This document shows, piece after piece, positions 34,234 to 43,795 of a DNA stretch of 62,182 bases. A model generated the notes under the pieces. That model had not been told where the DNA came from and ran no database searches. It was given only the letters and a program-made list of their open reading frames with translations. Position 1 is the stretch's first letter; every line of letters begins with the position of its first letter. The position numbers and the translations under genes were made by a program. The stretch is from Pseudomonas sp. B28(2017) (GTDB lineage: Bacteria; Pseudomonadota; Gammaproteobacteria; Pseudomonadales; Pseudomonadaceae): NCBI RefSeq assembly GCF_002113025.1, contig NZ_NEJH01000019.1, positions 1-62,182 on the forward strand. The letters run 5' to 3'.

Positions 34234-37200
34234 ACGAGTTTTCCTTGAGTGGTGTTGGGTTCAAGCTGGACGTGCCGGCGACGCATCAGGCGATAGGCTG
34301 CCGGAATGACAAACAGGGACAGTAAAGGTGCCGTGACCATACCGCCGACCATGGGCGCGGCGATGCGGCTCATCACTTCGCTACCCGTACCGCTGCCCAA
34401 CAGGATGGGTAACAGGCCAGCGATGATGACGGCCACGGTCATGGCCTTGGGTCTGACACGCTGCACAGCACCTTCACGAATCGCCGCCAGCAGCCCGCGT
34501 TCAGTGCTGTCACCGAGGTCTTCACGTTCGGCCCAGGCGTTCTTCAGGTAGAGCAGCATGATCACGCCAAACTCGGCAGAAACACCGGCCAAGGCGATAA
34601 AGCCAACCCCGGTGGCGACCGACAGGTTGAACCCCAGCAGGTAGAGGAACCATGCCCCGCCAGTCAGCGCGAACGGCAGAGTAGCCATGATCAGCAAAGC
34701 CTCGTCGAAGCGGGCGAACGTCAGGTACAGCAGCACGAAAATGATCAACAGCGTGGCCGGCACCACCAGTTTCAGGCGTGCGTTGGCCCTTTCGAGAAAC
34801 TCGAACTGCCCGGAGTAGCTCAGGCTCATGCCCGGTTGCAACTTGACCTGTTCATTGGCGACCCGACGCAAATCGGCAACCACCGAAGCAATGTCCCGCC
34901 CCCGCACATCGATGTACACCCAGCCCGAAGGTCGTGCGTTCTCGCTCTTGAGCATCGGCGGACCGTCGCTGACCTTGACCTTCGCCACTGTGCCCAGGGT
35001 GATCTGACTGCCCAGCGGGGTATAGATCGGCAGTTGCTCCAGGGCGCCGAGCGAGTCGCGCCACTCTCGTGGGTAACGTACGTTGATCGGAAAGCGAGCA
35101 AGCCCTTCAATGGTCTCGCCGACATTTTCACCACCAATGGCACCGGCGACGATGGACTGCACATCGGCAATGTTCAGTCCGTAGCGGGCGGCGGCTTTAC
35201 GGTCGATATCCACATCGATATAGCGGCCGCCGGTCAGCCGCTCGGCCAACGCCGAACTGACACCGGGCACGTCCCTGGCCACCCGCTCGACGGCCTGGGT
35301 GACCGCATCGATTTGCGCCAGATTGGGGCCGGCAACCTTCACACCGATCGGGCTCTTGATGCCCGTCGCCAGCATGTCGATACGGTTTCGAATCGGCGGT
35401 ATCCAGATGTTGGTCAAACCTGGAACGTTCACCACACGATCCAGTTCCTCCACCAGTTTTTCCTGGGTCATGCCCGGGCGCCATTGTGCATGCGGCTTGA
35501 ATTGAATGGTGGTTTCGAACATCTCCAGCGGTGCCGGGTCGGTGGCACTTTCGGCACGACCGGCTTTACCGAAGACATGTTCGACCTCCGGTACGGTCTT
35601 GATCAAGCGGTCGGTCTGTTGCAGCAGTTGCGCCGCTTTCTGCGCCGACAACCCCGGCAGGGCCGAAGGCATATACAGCAGGTCGCCCTCGTCCAGCGGC
35701 GGGAGAAACTCGCCCCCCAAGCGAGACATTGGCCACAGCGCACTGGCAAAAACCAATAGCGCCACCAGCAGCGTGATCTTTGGTCGACGCAGGACTGCAT
35801 CCAGTGCTGGCTGATAGATCCGGATCAACCAGCGGTTCAATGGATTCTGTTGCTCACTGGGGATTCGTCCACGAATCCAGTAACCCATCAGCACTGGCAC
35901 CAGAGTCACCGACAATCCAGCCGCTGCGGCCATGGCGTAGGTCTTGGTGAACGCCAGCGGACCGAACAGACGCCCTTCCTGCGCCTCCAGGGTGAACACC
36001 GGAATGAACGACAGGGTGATGATCAACAGACAGAAGAACAGGGCCGGCCCCACCTCTGCCGCCGCTTCGGTCATGACGTGCCAATGACGCTCCCCCTTCA
36101 GTTCTTCCCCGGGATTGGCCAGGTGCCAGGCCTCGATCTTCTTGTGGGCGTTTTCAATCATCACCACGGCGGCATCGACCATGGCGCCGATGGCGATGGC
36201 AATCCCGCCCAAGGACATGATGTTGGCATTGAGGCCTTGGTAGTGCATGACGATGAAGGCGATAAGCACCCCCACCGGCAGCGAAATGATCGCCACAAGC
36301 GATGAGCGCAAGTGCCAGAGGAAGATCCCGCAGACCAGCGCGACAACAATGAACTCTTCGAGCAGCTTGTGACTGAGGTTCTCCACAGCGCGGTCGATCA
36401 GCTTGCTGCGGTCGTAGGTGGTGACGATCTCCACGCCGGCCGGCAGACTGCCTTTCAGCTCGTCAAGTTTGCTCTTGACCGCCGCAATGGTCTGGCGAGC
36501 GTTCTTGCCGCTGCGCAAGATCACTACACCGCCGACCGTCTCCCCTTCGCCGTCGAGTTCGCTGATGCCGCGCCGCATTTCCGGTCCCGACTGGATCGTG
36601 GCGACATCGCCGAGGGTCACGGGCACGCCACCCGCAGCGAGCTTGAGCGGGATCGCCCGAAAGTCATTGAGCGACTTCAGGTAACCGGAAGCTCGCACGA
36701 TGAACTCGGTCTCCGCCATCTCCAGCACCGCGCCACCCGTTTCCTGGTTGGCCTTGCCGATAGCCTCGCTCACCTCAGCCTGAGTGATGCCGAGGCTGGC
36801 CATTTTGAGCGGATCCAGTTGCACCTGATACTGCTTGACCATCCCGCCGACCGTAGCCACCTCGGCGACGTTCGCGAGGGTCTTGAGCTCGAACTTGAGG
36901 AACCAGTCCTGAAGTGCGCGCAGCTGTGCCAGGTCGTGCCCGCCACTGCGATCCACCAGTGCGTACTGGTAGATCCAGCCCACCCCCGTCGCATCCGGCC
37001 CCAATGCCGGCTTGGCACTCGGCGGCAAACGGCCTTGTATCTGACTCAGATATTCCAGGACCCGCGAGCGAGCCCAGTACAGGTCGGTTCCATCCTCGAA
37101 CAGCACATAGACAAAGCTGTCGCCAAAGAACGAGTAACCACGCACCGTTTTGGCTCCCGGCACCGAGAGCATGGTGGTGGCCAACGGATAGGTCACCTGG

Positions 37201-37388
37201 TTCTCGACGATCTGCGGTGCCTGTCCAGCAAATGGGGTACGGATGATGACCTGAACATCAGAGAGGTCCGGCAATGCATCGATGGGCGTGTTCTGCACCG
37301 ACCAGATGCCCCAGGCCGTGACGAACAGCGTCGCCAACAACACCAGGAAGCGATTGGCCACTGACCAGCGTATGAGGGCGGCGATCAT
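34230..37388 (-). CDS. cusA: Copper/silver RND efflux pump CusA
   Basis: 1052 residues, heavy-metal RND family, twelve membrane helices. The copper-specific Met positions are visible in LLYMPS, PLEMFETT and RIDMLATGIKSP, corresponding to M573/M623/M672 of E. coli CusA, which favours Cu/Ag over Co/Zn/Cd. The acidic proton-relay helix with MVDAAVVMIENAHKK is present. Forms the CusCBA tripartite pump; stop and start overlap with the neighbours by four bases. Confidence 0.94.
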   Translation of the reverse strand: MIAALIRWSVANRFLVLLATLFVTAWGIWSVQNTPIDALPDLSDVQVIIRTPFAGQAPQIVENQVTYPLATTMLSVPGAKTVRGYSFFGDSFVYVLFEDGTDLYWARSRVLEYLSQIQGRLPPSAKPALGPDATGVGWIYQYALVDRSGGHDLAQLRALQDWFLKFELKTLANVAEVATVGGMVKQYQVQLDPLKMASLGITQAEVSEAIGKANQETGGAVLEMAETEFIVRASGYLKSLNDFRAIPLKLAAGGVPVTLGDVATIQSGPEMRRGISELDGEGETVGGVVILRSGKNARQTIAAVKSKLDELKGSLPAGVEIVTTYDRSKLIDRAVENLSHKLLEEFIVVALVCGIFLWHLRSSLVAIISLPVGVLIAFIVMHYQGLNANIMSLGGIAIAIGAMVDAAVVMIENAHKKIEAWHLANPGEELKGERHWHVMTEAAAEVGPALFFCLLIITLSFIPVFTLEAQEGRLFGPLAFTKTYAMAAAAGLSVTLVPVLMGYWIRGRIPSEQQNPLNRWLIRIYQPALDAVLRRPKITLLVALLVFASALWPMSRLGGEFLPPLDEGDLLYMPSALPGLSAQKAAQLLQQTDRLIKTVPEVEHVFGKAGRAESATDPAPLEMFETTIQFKPHAQWRPGMTQEKLVEELDRVVNVPGLTNIWIPPIRNRIDMLATGIKSPIGVKVAGPNLAQIDAVTQAVERVARDVPGVSSALAERLTGGRYIDVDIDRKAAARYGLNIADVQSIVAGAIGGENVGETIEGLARFPINVRYPREWRDSLGALEQLPIYTPLGSQITLGTVAKVKVSDGPPMLKSENARPSGWVYIDVRGRDIASVVADLRRVANEQVKLQPGMSLSYSGQFEFLERANARLKLVVPATLLIIFVLLYLTFARFDEALLIMATLPFALTGGAWFLYLLGFNLSVATGVGFIALAGVSAEFGVIMLLYLKNAWAEREDLGDSTERGLLAAIREGAVQRVRPKAMTVAVIIAGLLPILLGSGTGSEVMSRIAAPMVGGMVTAPLLSLFVIPAAYRLMRRRHVQLEPNTTQGKLV

Positions 37389-38869
37389 GGCTGGCCTCCG
37401 GTTTTTTCCAGGCGCTCGACCCGCAAGCCATCGTCAGTCTGGCTCACCGCGACGCGAACCCTGTCGCCCGGCTTGAGGCCTTGCGTCAGCGCCGGATTGG
37501 CGAGTGGAAACGTCATGGTCATACCCGGCATGCCCAGCGTCTTGAAAGGACCATGGGCGAGCGTGACTTCCTTGTCGTTGATCTCGACGATCTGCCCATC
37601 CGCTTCATGAAAGCCGGAGGCTGCTGTGCCGGGTGGCGACGCGTTCTCCGGGGTTGCAACAATGCCCTTCAGACTGGCCTCCGAGTCGAGCAGGAACTGG
37701 CCGGACGTAACGACCTGCTGGTCAACTTCCAGACCTTGCAATATCTGCGTTTTGCCATCGCTTTCCTGTCCGGGTTGCACTTCCACCGGCCGGTAGCGGC
37801 CCGCGTCTTCGGCAAGCATCACCAAGGCACGCCGGCCTGTGCGGATAACGGCCTCGCTCGGTACCCACAACACACTGTGCTGCGTTGAGCGGTTAAGGCG
37901 TACCTGCGCGGTCAAACCCGGCCTGAGGCGTCCGTCCGGGTTGGGCAGATCCACCCGCACACGCAGGGTACGGCTGTCCGGATTGGTCTCCGGCAGAATT
38001 GCACTGACCTTGCCACTTAGCTTTATCCCCGGGAAGGCCGGCAGTTGCGCTTCAACTGTTTGCCCCACAGCGATGGTTCCCGCCTCCGACTCTGGAACGG
38101 CCACGGCCATCCAGACACTGCTCAAACCGTTGACGCGAGCCAGCGTCTCGCCCGCCGCAACGGTCATTCCCGTCCGGACATTCAACGCTTGCAGCACACC
38201 ACCAATGGGGCTGGTCAGCGTCAGGTAGGGTTGGACCTTACCGCCCCGCTCCACCTGAGTGATCAGTGCTGCCGGCATCCCCGTGAGCTGCAGTCGCTGG
38301 CGTGCCGCAGCCAGCAAGTCCGCATCGCCGTTGCGCTTGAGTGCAAGGAACTCGGTCTGGGCGGCAACCCACTCGGGCACCAGGATATCCGCCAACGCCG
38401 CGTTGGCTTTCAACACATCACCTGGAGCGTGGGCGTAGACCCGCTCCACAAAGCCAGGAGTGCGGGCCTGTATCACGGCGACATCCCGTTCGTTGAATGC
38501 CAGGACACCACTCACATCTAGGCTGGAGTCAAAGATCCCGCGACTGACCGTCGCAAAACGCAGACCGAGATTCTGAGTCAGGCCTGGATCGATACTGACC
38601 GTCGCACGGTCGCTATCGCCACTGGCGTATTGCGGGACCAGTTGCATGTCCATGAAGGGAGACTTGCCCGGCTTGTCGAACATTTGCTGCGGGTACATGG
38701 GGTCGTACCAATACAGCGCCTTGCGTTCGTCCGGTGCATTGGGGCTCAGCTCCGGGGCGGTAACGGGTACTTCGCCCATGCGCTGGTGAGCGAACCAATA
38801 ACCGCCGGCAACACCCAATGCCAGCGAGATGCCCACCAACAATGCCCCATTCCATTTTTTCAGGATCAT
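37385..38869 (-). CDS. cusB: CusB periplasmic adaptor with C-terminal CusF-like domain
   Basis: 494 residues, longer than E. coli CusB (about 407). One N-terminal helix, a heavy-metal-binding YHS-like segment (YWYDPMYPQQMFDKPGKSPFMDM, cited in part, about residues 54-75), then the lipoyl, beta-barrel and membrane-proximal domains. The extra C-terminus (about residues 405-490) is a second CusF-like barrel with LGMPGMTMTFPL. The adaptor links CusA to CusC. Overlaps both neighbours by four bases. Confidence 0.92.
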   Translation of the reverse strand: MILKKWNGALLVGISLALGVAGGYWFAHQRMGEVPVTAPELSPNAPDERKALYWYDPMYPQQMFDKPGKSPFMDMQLVPQYASGDSDRATVSIDPGLTQNLGLRFATVSRGIFDSSLDVSGVLAFNERDVAVIQARTPGFVERVYAHAPGDVLKANAALADILVPEWVAAQTEFLALKRNGDADLLAAARQRLQLTGMPAALITQVERGGKVQPYLTLTSPIGGVLQALNVRTGMTVAAGETLARVNGLSSVWMAVAVPESEAGTIAVGQTVEAQLPAFPGIKLSGKVSAILPETNPDSRTLRVRVDLPNPDGRLRPGLTAQVRLNRSTQHSVLWVPSEAVIRTGRRALVMLAEDAGRYRPVEVQPGQESDGKTQILQGLEVDQQVVTSGQFLLDSEASLKGIVATPENASPPGTAASGFHEADGQIVEINDKEVTLAHGPFKTLGMPGMTMTFPLANPALTQGLKPGDRVRVAVSQTDDGLRVERLEKTGGQP

Positions 38870-40122
38870 TGGCCGGCCTCCCCATAGGCAAAATAGAGTC
38901 GCGCGCTGGTCAGCGCTCGCTGCTCTTCCACGTCGATCTGTTTGAGGCGGGCTTCGATAAGTTCACGACGGGCGGCAACAACGGCATTCAAATCACCTTT
39001 GCCAGCACGATAACTGGCCATGCTGAGTTCGACCTTTTCCCTGGCCAGCGGCAACAGGCTTTGCCGGTTTCGCTGTACTGCACGATTCAGGCGTTCGTAG
39101 TCAGCCAGTTCGCTTTCCAGTTGCTGGGTGTGCTCACGTGACAGGGCTTCGCGCTCGGCCTCAAGCTGGCTGAGTTCAGCCTGTTTAGCGGCGATTCTGG
39201 GATTTTGGCGAGCGTCAGGGAACAGTGGCAGATCCCAGGAAAACTGCACACTGACCATGTCGCCGAACTCACGACCACGGTGCTGGTAATCCACTTCCCA
39301 GCTCCAGTCCGACCGTTTCTCCGACACGGCTTCACGAACCTTGGCTTGCGCTTCGCGGGTCATCGGCGCAAACGCTGCCAACTCGGGATGGTGTTGCAGT
39401 TTATGGGTGTAGCTTGAGGTATCGACAGGCCATTGCGGCAGGCTGCCCGCTGGCTTGTCGTTGGCGGCGGGACCGATCCACCGCTTGAGCGCCGCTCGTG
39501 CTTGCGTTCTCTGGCGAATCAGATCGTCCTGTTGCTCCGCCAACCGAACTGCTTCCTGTTTGGGCGTCACCGCGTCCGCGGGTTGAGCGCGACCACCGGC
39601 AATCTGCGCCCGGACGGTCTCGGTCAGCAGGCGATTTTCTTTGTAAAAGTCCTGGAATAGTGCGTCTTTACGCTCAACCGAGTAGCTATTTATCCAGGCC
39701 AATGCCGTGGATTGGCGAACGTTCAGACGTTCGACCCGACGCTCTGCCGCAGCGCGATCAACGGCGGCGCTGGCGACCTCGATACGCGCTTTGCGCTTGT
39801 CGCCGTTGGGCATCTCCTGCCTGACACCGACCATCTGCATGGTCATGAAGTCCTGGTCGATGCTCCAGCGATCCGGACCACCAACGGGGTAGTTCTGCAC
39901 ACCCAGCAGCAGTTTGGGGTCAGGTAGTTCACCGGCTGGAATAGCTGCGCTGCTGGCAGCCTGAATTTTCGCGTCTTGTGCCGTCAGTGACGGCGCATTG
40001 TTTTCCGCCAGCCGCAACGCTTCGTCGAGTGTCAATGCGCCAGCGAAGCTCGGCAATGCCAGTACGCTTGCCGCCAGACCGGCCACGAGGGACCAGCCTG
40101 TGCAATAGCACTTGGAGTTCAT
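38866..40122 (-). CDS. cusC: TolC-family outer-membrane channel CusC
   Basis: 418 residues from the ATG at 40122 (AGGAA at about 8 bases); the earlier frame start lacks a site. A signal peptide ends near LPSFAGA. Two TolC repeats rich in coiled-coil alpha helix: LTLDEALRLAENNAPS at the mature N-terminus and the second repeat from about residue 200. It is the outer-membrane duct of the Cus pump and first of the four overlapping genes. Confidence 0.9.
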   Translation of the reverse strand: MNSKCYCTGWSLVAGLAASVLALPSFAGALTLDEALRLAENNAPSLTAQDAKIQAASSAAIPAGELPDPKLLLGVQNYPVGGPDRWSIDQDFMTMQMVGVRQEMPNGDKRKARIEVASAAVDRAAAERRVERLNVRQSTALAWINSYSVERKDALFQDFYKENRLLTETVRAQIAGGRAQPADAVTPKQEAVRLAEQQDDLIRQRTQARAALKRWIGPAANDKPAGSLPQWPVDTSSYTHKLQHHPELAAFAPMTREAQAKVREAVSEKRSDWSWEVDYQHRGREFGDMVSVQFSWDLPLFPDARQNPRIAAKQAELSQLEAEREALSREHTQQLESELADYERLNRAVQRNRQSLLPLAREKVELSMASYRAGKGDLNAVVAARRELIEARLKQIDVEEQRALTSARLYFAYGEAGQ

Positions 40123-40221
40123 GTTTACGATTCCTGTGATCATCCACTGCACGCATCAAAGGACACGCGCACAGCCATGCCATCCCGCCAAAACGGAATG
40201 ACGCTCAATGTGGGTCAGGAA

Positions 40222-40563
40222 TCAAACGCGGGGCGGTCGCCATACCCCGGTCGGGGTCGATACAGGTATGGAATCGCTGATGAGAGAAAGCACTACAGGA
40301 CTGTACAACGTAACAGGAGGCTTGGAGATCGACACTTGCAACATGCCACCCGTCTTGCATTCCTGGCCAGGCTTGCAGGGTTTGCCGTGCTCGGTCGGGC
40401 TTTTCATATCGTTGCAGCAGTCCATCCCCATGTCGTCCATCATCGCCATGCCCATTGTCTTCATCGGGCACGGTTCTGTCGGCGCCTGAACGCCCGCCAT
40501 CCCGCTGAGGGGAAGCGCCAGGCTGATCAAGAAAATGAGGCAAAACCGCAGGTAGCGTTTCAT
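40222..40563 (-). CDS. Met/Cys-rich exported protein upstream of cus
   Basis: 113 residues with a signal peptide (about 1-24). The mature N-terminal half is packed with metal ligands: PCPMKTMGMAMMDDMGMDCC and C-K-P-G-Q-E-C. The C-terminal half is non-polar with TPTGVWRPP at the end. It lies 99 bases upstream of cusC on the same strand, so it is probably a copper-binding periplasmic accessory of the operon. Similar small proteins precede cus/cop genes in other pseudomonads. Confidence 0.75.
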   Translation of the reverse strand: MKRYLRFCLIFLISLALPLSGMAGVQAPTEPCPMKTMGMAMMDDMGMDCCNDMKSPTEHGKPCKPGQECKTGGMLQVSISKPPVTLYSPVVLSLISDSIPVSTPTGVWRPPRV

Positions 40564-40819
40564 GGGGATGGAGTGTAGCCGCCAGAAATAGTGCTAACAA
40601 TCAATTGAACACACGCTCTCGGTTGCCTTGCGTAAAGCGCCGATTGCGCGCGATATCAGCGAACCAGAATTAAGCCAGCATTACTGACAGGAAAATGGTT
40701 CGTCAGCCCACCATCGGCAATGGCGTGGAAAAGGATCGACAGTGCGCCTCCGCCAGGGCCGATGACCGTTTCGGCCTCGCGGACCCGAAAGAGCGACTTG
40801 GAAACGCTTCCCTGACCGA

Positions 40820-41035
40820 TCAGGCGAGCTTTATGGCACCGCCCTGGATATCGTCGCGCGCCATTCGCAAATCATTGGCGTCCTGGTTGAGCCGGTGAAT
40901 CATGTTGAGCAATCGTTGACGAAGCACCTCGTCCTGGAGCTGCTCTGCTGCGCGCATCACTTCGAGCGCCACTATCTCATTGTGAGTGGCGACTGAGTCG
41001 AGCAGTTTGCGCATGCTTCTTGATGGCCGATTCAT
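40820..41035 (-). CDS. Small helical protein downstream of parA
   Basis: 71 residues from the ATG at 41035 (AGGGG at 7 bases). It is charged and predicted mostly helical (LLDSVATHNEIVALEVMRAAEQL), with no signal peptide or membrane segment. Not recognised. It follows the orphan ParA gene on the same strand after 150 bases and could be its partner. Confidence 0.55.
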   Translation of the reverse strand: MNRPSRSMRKLLDSVATHNEIVALEVMRAAEQLQDEVLRQRLLNMIHRLNQDANDLRMARDDIQGGAIKLA

Positions 41036-41185
41036 CTCCAATCCCCTGGGTTTCGGTCACGCGAATCATATGGCTGGAATGTTTCGTCAGTGTTTCAGCT
41101 GCACGAGCTGCCTTTGAATCACCGGCTCCGGCCGATTTGACGCGCTGGAGGGACGGCCTTAAGGGTCGCCCCCTCAGTGATGACG

Positions 41186-41959
41186 CTAGGCCGCCCGCTC
41201 CAAGGTATCCAGCAATCCAAAAAACTCCCGCGAAAGCTTATGCCGAGGAGCCAAATGGATGATGGGCACTGAAACTTCGTGAGATTCGCGCATCTTGACG
41301 GAGCTGCTCAGGTAAACCGGCAGCACAGGTAAACCTTCGGCCAACAACTCATCAACGAGATTCTGGTGCAAGCCGGTATGCCCGGTGAACTGGTTGACCA
41401 CTACTCCCTCTACTATCAGTGATTCATTGTGATCAAGACGTAGCTCCTCTGCCTGAGCGATGACGCGGTACAGCGCCTGGCGCGAAAAGCTGTCGCAATC
41501 GAATGGGATCAGCAATCTGTCCGCCGCCACCAGCGCACTGAATGTGTAGAAGTTCAGTGATGGAGGTGTATCGATATAGATGCGCTCGTAGTCCTCGGAC
41601 AGTTCAACCAGCAGCTTGCGCAGTTTATTGATCTTGTATTTGGACTCGAGTTTTGACTGGAGGTCAGCCAGGTCGGAGCAGGCAGTCACCAAGTGAAGGT
41701 TGTCGTAAGAGGTCTCGGTGATGACCACTCGATTCCTTCTGCCTTCGAAGCCGCCGGATAGTGTCTGTCTGAAAAAGTCAGCGATGCCCGTTGGAATGCT
41801 TTCGTTGATCAGGCCTGTCAGATAGTGAGTCGAATTGGCCTGGGGATCGAGATCAACCAGCAGCGTTCGGTAGCCTTCGGCAGCACTCGCTGCGGCAAGG
41901 TTGCAGGCAATGCTGGATTTCCCAACGCCCCCTTTCTGATTGAACACAACACGACGCAT
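41186..41959 (-). CDS. Orphan ParA-family ATPase
   Basis: 257 residues. Deviant Walker A is KGGVGKSS near residues 9-16, LVDLDPQANST is the next motif and IYIDTPPS the Walker B. A full-length Soj/ParA-type protein without an N-terminal DNA-binding domain. No parB or parS-like array was seen next to it. Such orphan ParAs position protein cargos; the cargo here is unknown. Confidence 0.87.
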   Translation of the reverse strand: MRRVVFNQKGGVGKSSIACNLAAASAAEGYRTLLVDLDPQANSTHYLTGLINESIPTGIADFFRQTLSGGFEGRRNRVVITETSYDNLHLVTACSDLADLQSKLESKYKINKLRKLLVELSEDYERIYIDTPPSLNFYTFSALVAADRLLIPFDCDSFSRQALYRVIAQAEELRLDHNESLIVEGVVVNQFTGHTGLHQNLVDELLAEGLPVLPVYLSSSVKMRESHEVSVPIIHLAPRHKLSREFFGLLDTLERAA

Positions 41960-42095
41960 AGGGTTTTCTCATCCATGAAAACGGCCAGAGGCCGACTTGA
42001 GGAAATGTAAGCTCTCGTGTCAATTCTATGACCGATATATTTCAGTTTTACGACAATAACCAAGCGGTTCGAATGTCAGCGCCTTGGCACTGCGC

Positions 42096-42992
42096 TTAAA
42101 GCAACAAGCGAGAAAAATCGCAGCATTGCAACGCCAGCTGCGCCACGTTTTGATTCAGCCCAAACTGCCGATCGGTACGGTACAGGGCGGCATAGCGAAT
42201 TCGTGGTAACCCTGGAGTCGTGACCAACGCGCGCAACGCTCCACGCTCGATCAGGTGGGATAGGCAAGCCTTGGGCAGGTAACTCACACCGACCCCGGAC
42301 AAGGTCAGCCCGACCTGCACCAGCAAGTTATGGCTGGTGATTGTCTTGGGCATCTGCACGTTATGCGAAGCCAGCCAACGCTCATAGATCAAACCAGTGC
42401 CGGACTGAGAGCCTTGGGTCAACACAGTGCAATTGGCCAAGACATCGAGACTGACCGGATCCGGGTCGGAGATCAGACTCGGTGCGCACATCCAGGCATT
42501 CTCGACACTTTTCAACGGCGTACTTACGAATCGAGCATCATTGTAGACGTCGGGAACGATGACCAGATCAAGCTGATCATTTTCCAGTTTTCGAAACAAC
42601 TCACTGCTCAGTTCAACCGACGGTTCGATCTGCACTTTGGGATAGGCCTGGCGCAGCGCTTCAACCAATGCAGGCAACCAGGTCAATGCAGTGAGCTCGG
42701 TGACCCCGAGTCGAAATCTTCGCACCAGCACTTCACGCGCACTGACCCGTTCCAGCAAATAGTCGCGGCGCTCCAGCAAATCCTTGGCGTAATCCAGCAG
42801 TTCACCGCCCTTTTCGGTCAGCCGTGCGTTGCGCTTGCTGCGGTCGAAAATCTCCACATCGAAGGTTTCTTCCAGCTCCTGGATACGCTTGGAAATGGCC
42901 GACTGAGACATGTTCAGCTTGTTCGCCGCCGCTTCGAAGCTACCCAATTGGGCTATCCAGTACAGCGCGTCAATCTGCTTGAAGGTGATCAT
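42096..42992 (-). CDS. LysR-family regulator of the RraA/aminotransferase cluster
   Basis: 298 residues from the ATG at 42992 (a GTG precedes it). N-terminal helix-turn-helix FEAAANKLNMSQSAISKRIQ, C-terminal effector domain. Divergent from the RraA-family gene with a 127-bp gap that contains AT-rich sequence; it probably regulates that cluster. Confidence 0.88.
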   Translation of the reverse strand: MITFKQIDALYWIAQLGSFEAAANKLNMSQSAISKRIQELEETFDVEIFDRSKRNARLTEKGGELLDYAKDLLERRDYLLERVSAREVLVRRFRLGVTELTALTWLPALVEALRQAYPKVQIEPSVELSSELFRKLENDQLDLVIVPDVYNDARFVSTPLKSVENAWMCAPSLISDPDPVSLDVLANCTVLTQGSQSGTGLIYERWLASHNVQMPKTITSHNLLVQVGLTLSGVGVSYLPKACLSHLIERGALRALVTTPGLPRIRYAALYRTDRQFGLNQNVAQLALQCCDFSRLLL

Positions 42993-43119
42993 CACAACAC
43001 CACATGAAAAAAAGCGATGCTAACGCATAATAAAATATCGCTAAAACTGTTTATTAATCACTCCTAAGATCGAGCCACAGCCCAGATCGGCTGCCAGCTC
43101 ATACCTCAGGAGATCAGTC

Positions 43120-43785
43120 ATGTCCTTGCCCGGTTCACGCATTCTTCCCAATTCGCCTCTCGCCACTGCCGAAGTCCTCGAAGCCTTCGCCAGCGTGGTT
43201 ACGCCGCACATCAGCGACAACCTCGGTCGCCACATTGGTGCTCGCGGCCTCACCCGATACAACCGTAGCGGAAAACTGGTGGGCACTGCCCTGACCGTCA
43301 AAACCCGTCCTGGCGACAATCTGCTGATCTACAAGGCCATGAGCATGTTGCAACCCGGCCATGTGTTGGTAGTAGACGCCCAGGGCGACACGAACAACGC
43401 AGTGATCGGCGAGCTGGTCAAGCTTTACGCCCAGCAACGTGGTTGCGTCGGCTTCGTCATCGATGGCGCGATTCGTGATGTCGCCAGTTTCGACGACACC
43501 CCTTGCTACGCCCGGAGCGTCGTCCACTGTGGCCCGTACAAAAGTGGCCCTGGAGAGATCAACGTTCCAGTGTCCATCGGCGGCATGTTGATTAACCCAG
43601 GTGATCTGCTGGTCGGTGACGAAGATGGCCTTGTAGCGTTCGCCCAGGCGGATGCTGCTGAAGTCCTACGCCGCGCCGCGCAACACGCCGCTCACGAAGA
43701 CGAGGTGAAAGCCGAAATCGCTACCGGGGCTGTCCGCCAAAGCTGGATGGACAAAGTCTTGCAACAAGCCGGCCTGGCCGATTGA
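43120..43785 (+). CDS. RraA-family aldolase/decarboxylase
   Basis: 221 residues; AGGAGA seven bases before the ATG. The family signature G-E-L-V...Q-R-G-C-V-G-F-V-I-D-G-A-I-R-D (about residues 88-120) supplies the catalytic Arg and metal-binding Asp of 4-hydroxy-4-methyl-2-oxoglutarate (HMG)/4-carboxy-4-hydroxy-2-oxoadipate aldolases. These cleave to pyruvate and also decarboxylate oxaloacetate. RraA RNase E inhibitors share the fold but are about 160 residues, so the enzyme reading is favoured. Confidence 0.87.
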   Translation: MSLPGSRILPNSPLATAEVLEAFASVVTPHISDNLGRHIGARGLTRYNRSGKLVGTALTVKTRPGDNLLIYKAMSMLQPGHVLVVDAQGDTNNAVIGELVKLYAQQRGCVGFVIDGAIRDVASFDDTPCYARSVVHCGPYKSGPGEINVPVSIGGMLINPGDLLVGDEDGLVAFAQADAAEVLRRAAQHAAHEDEVKAEIATGAVRQSWMDKVLQQAGLAD

Positions 43786-43795
43786 GGGGAACAGC

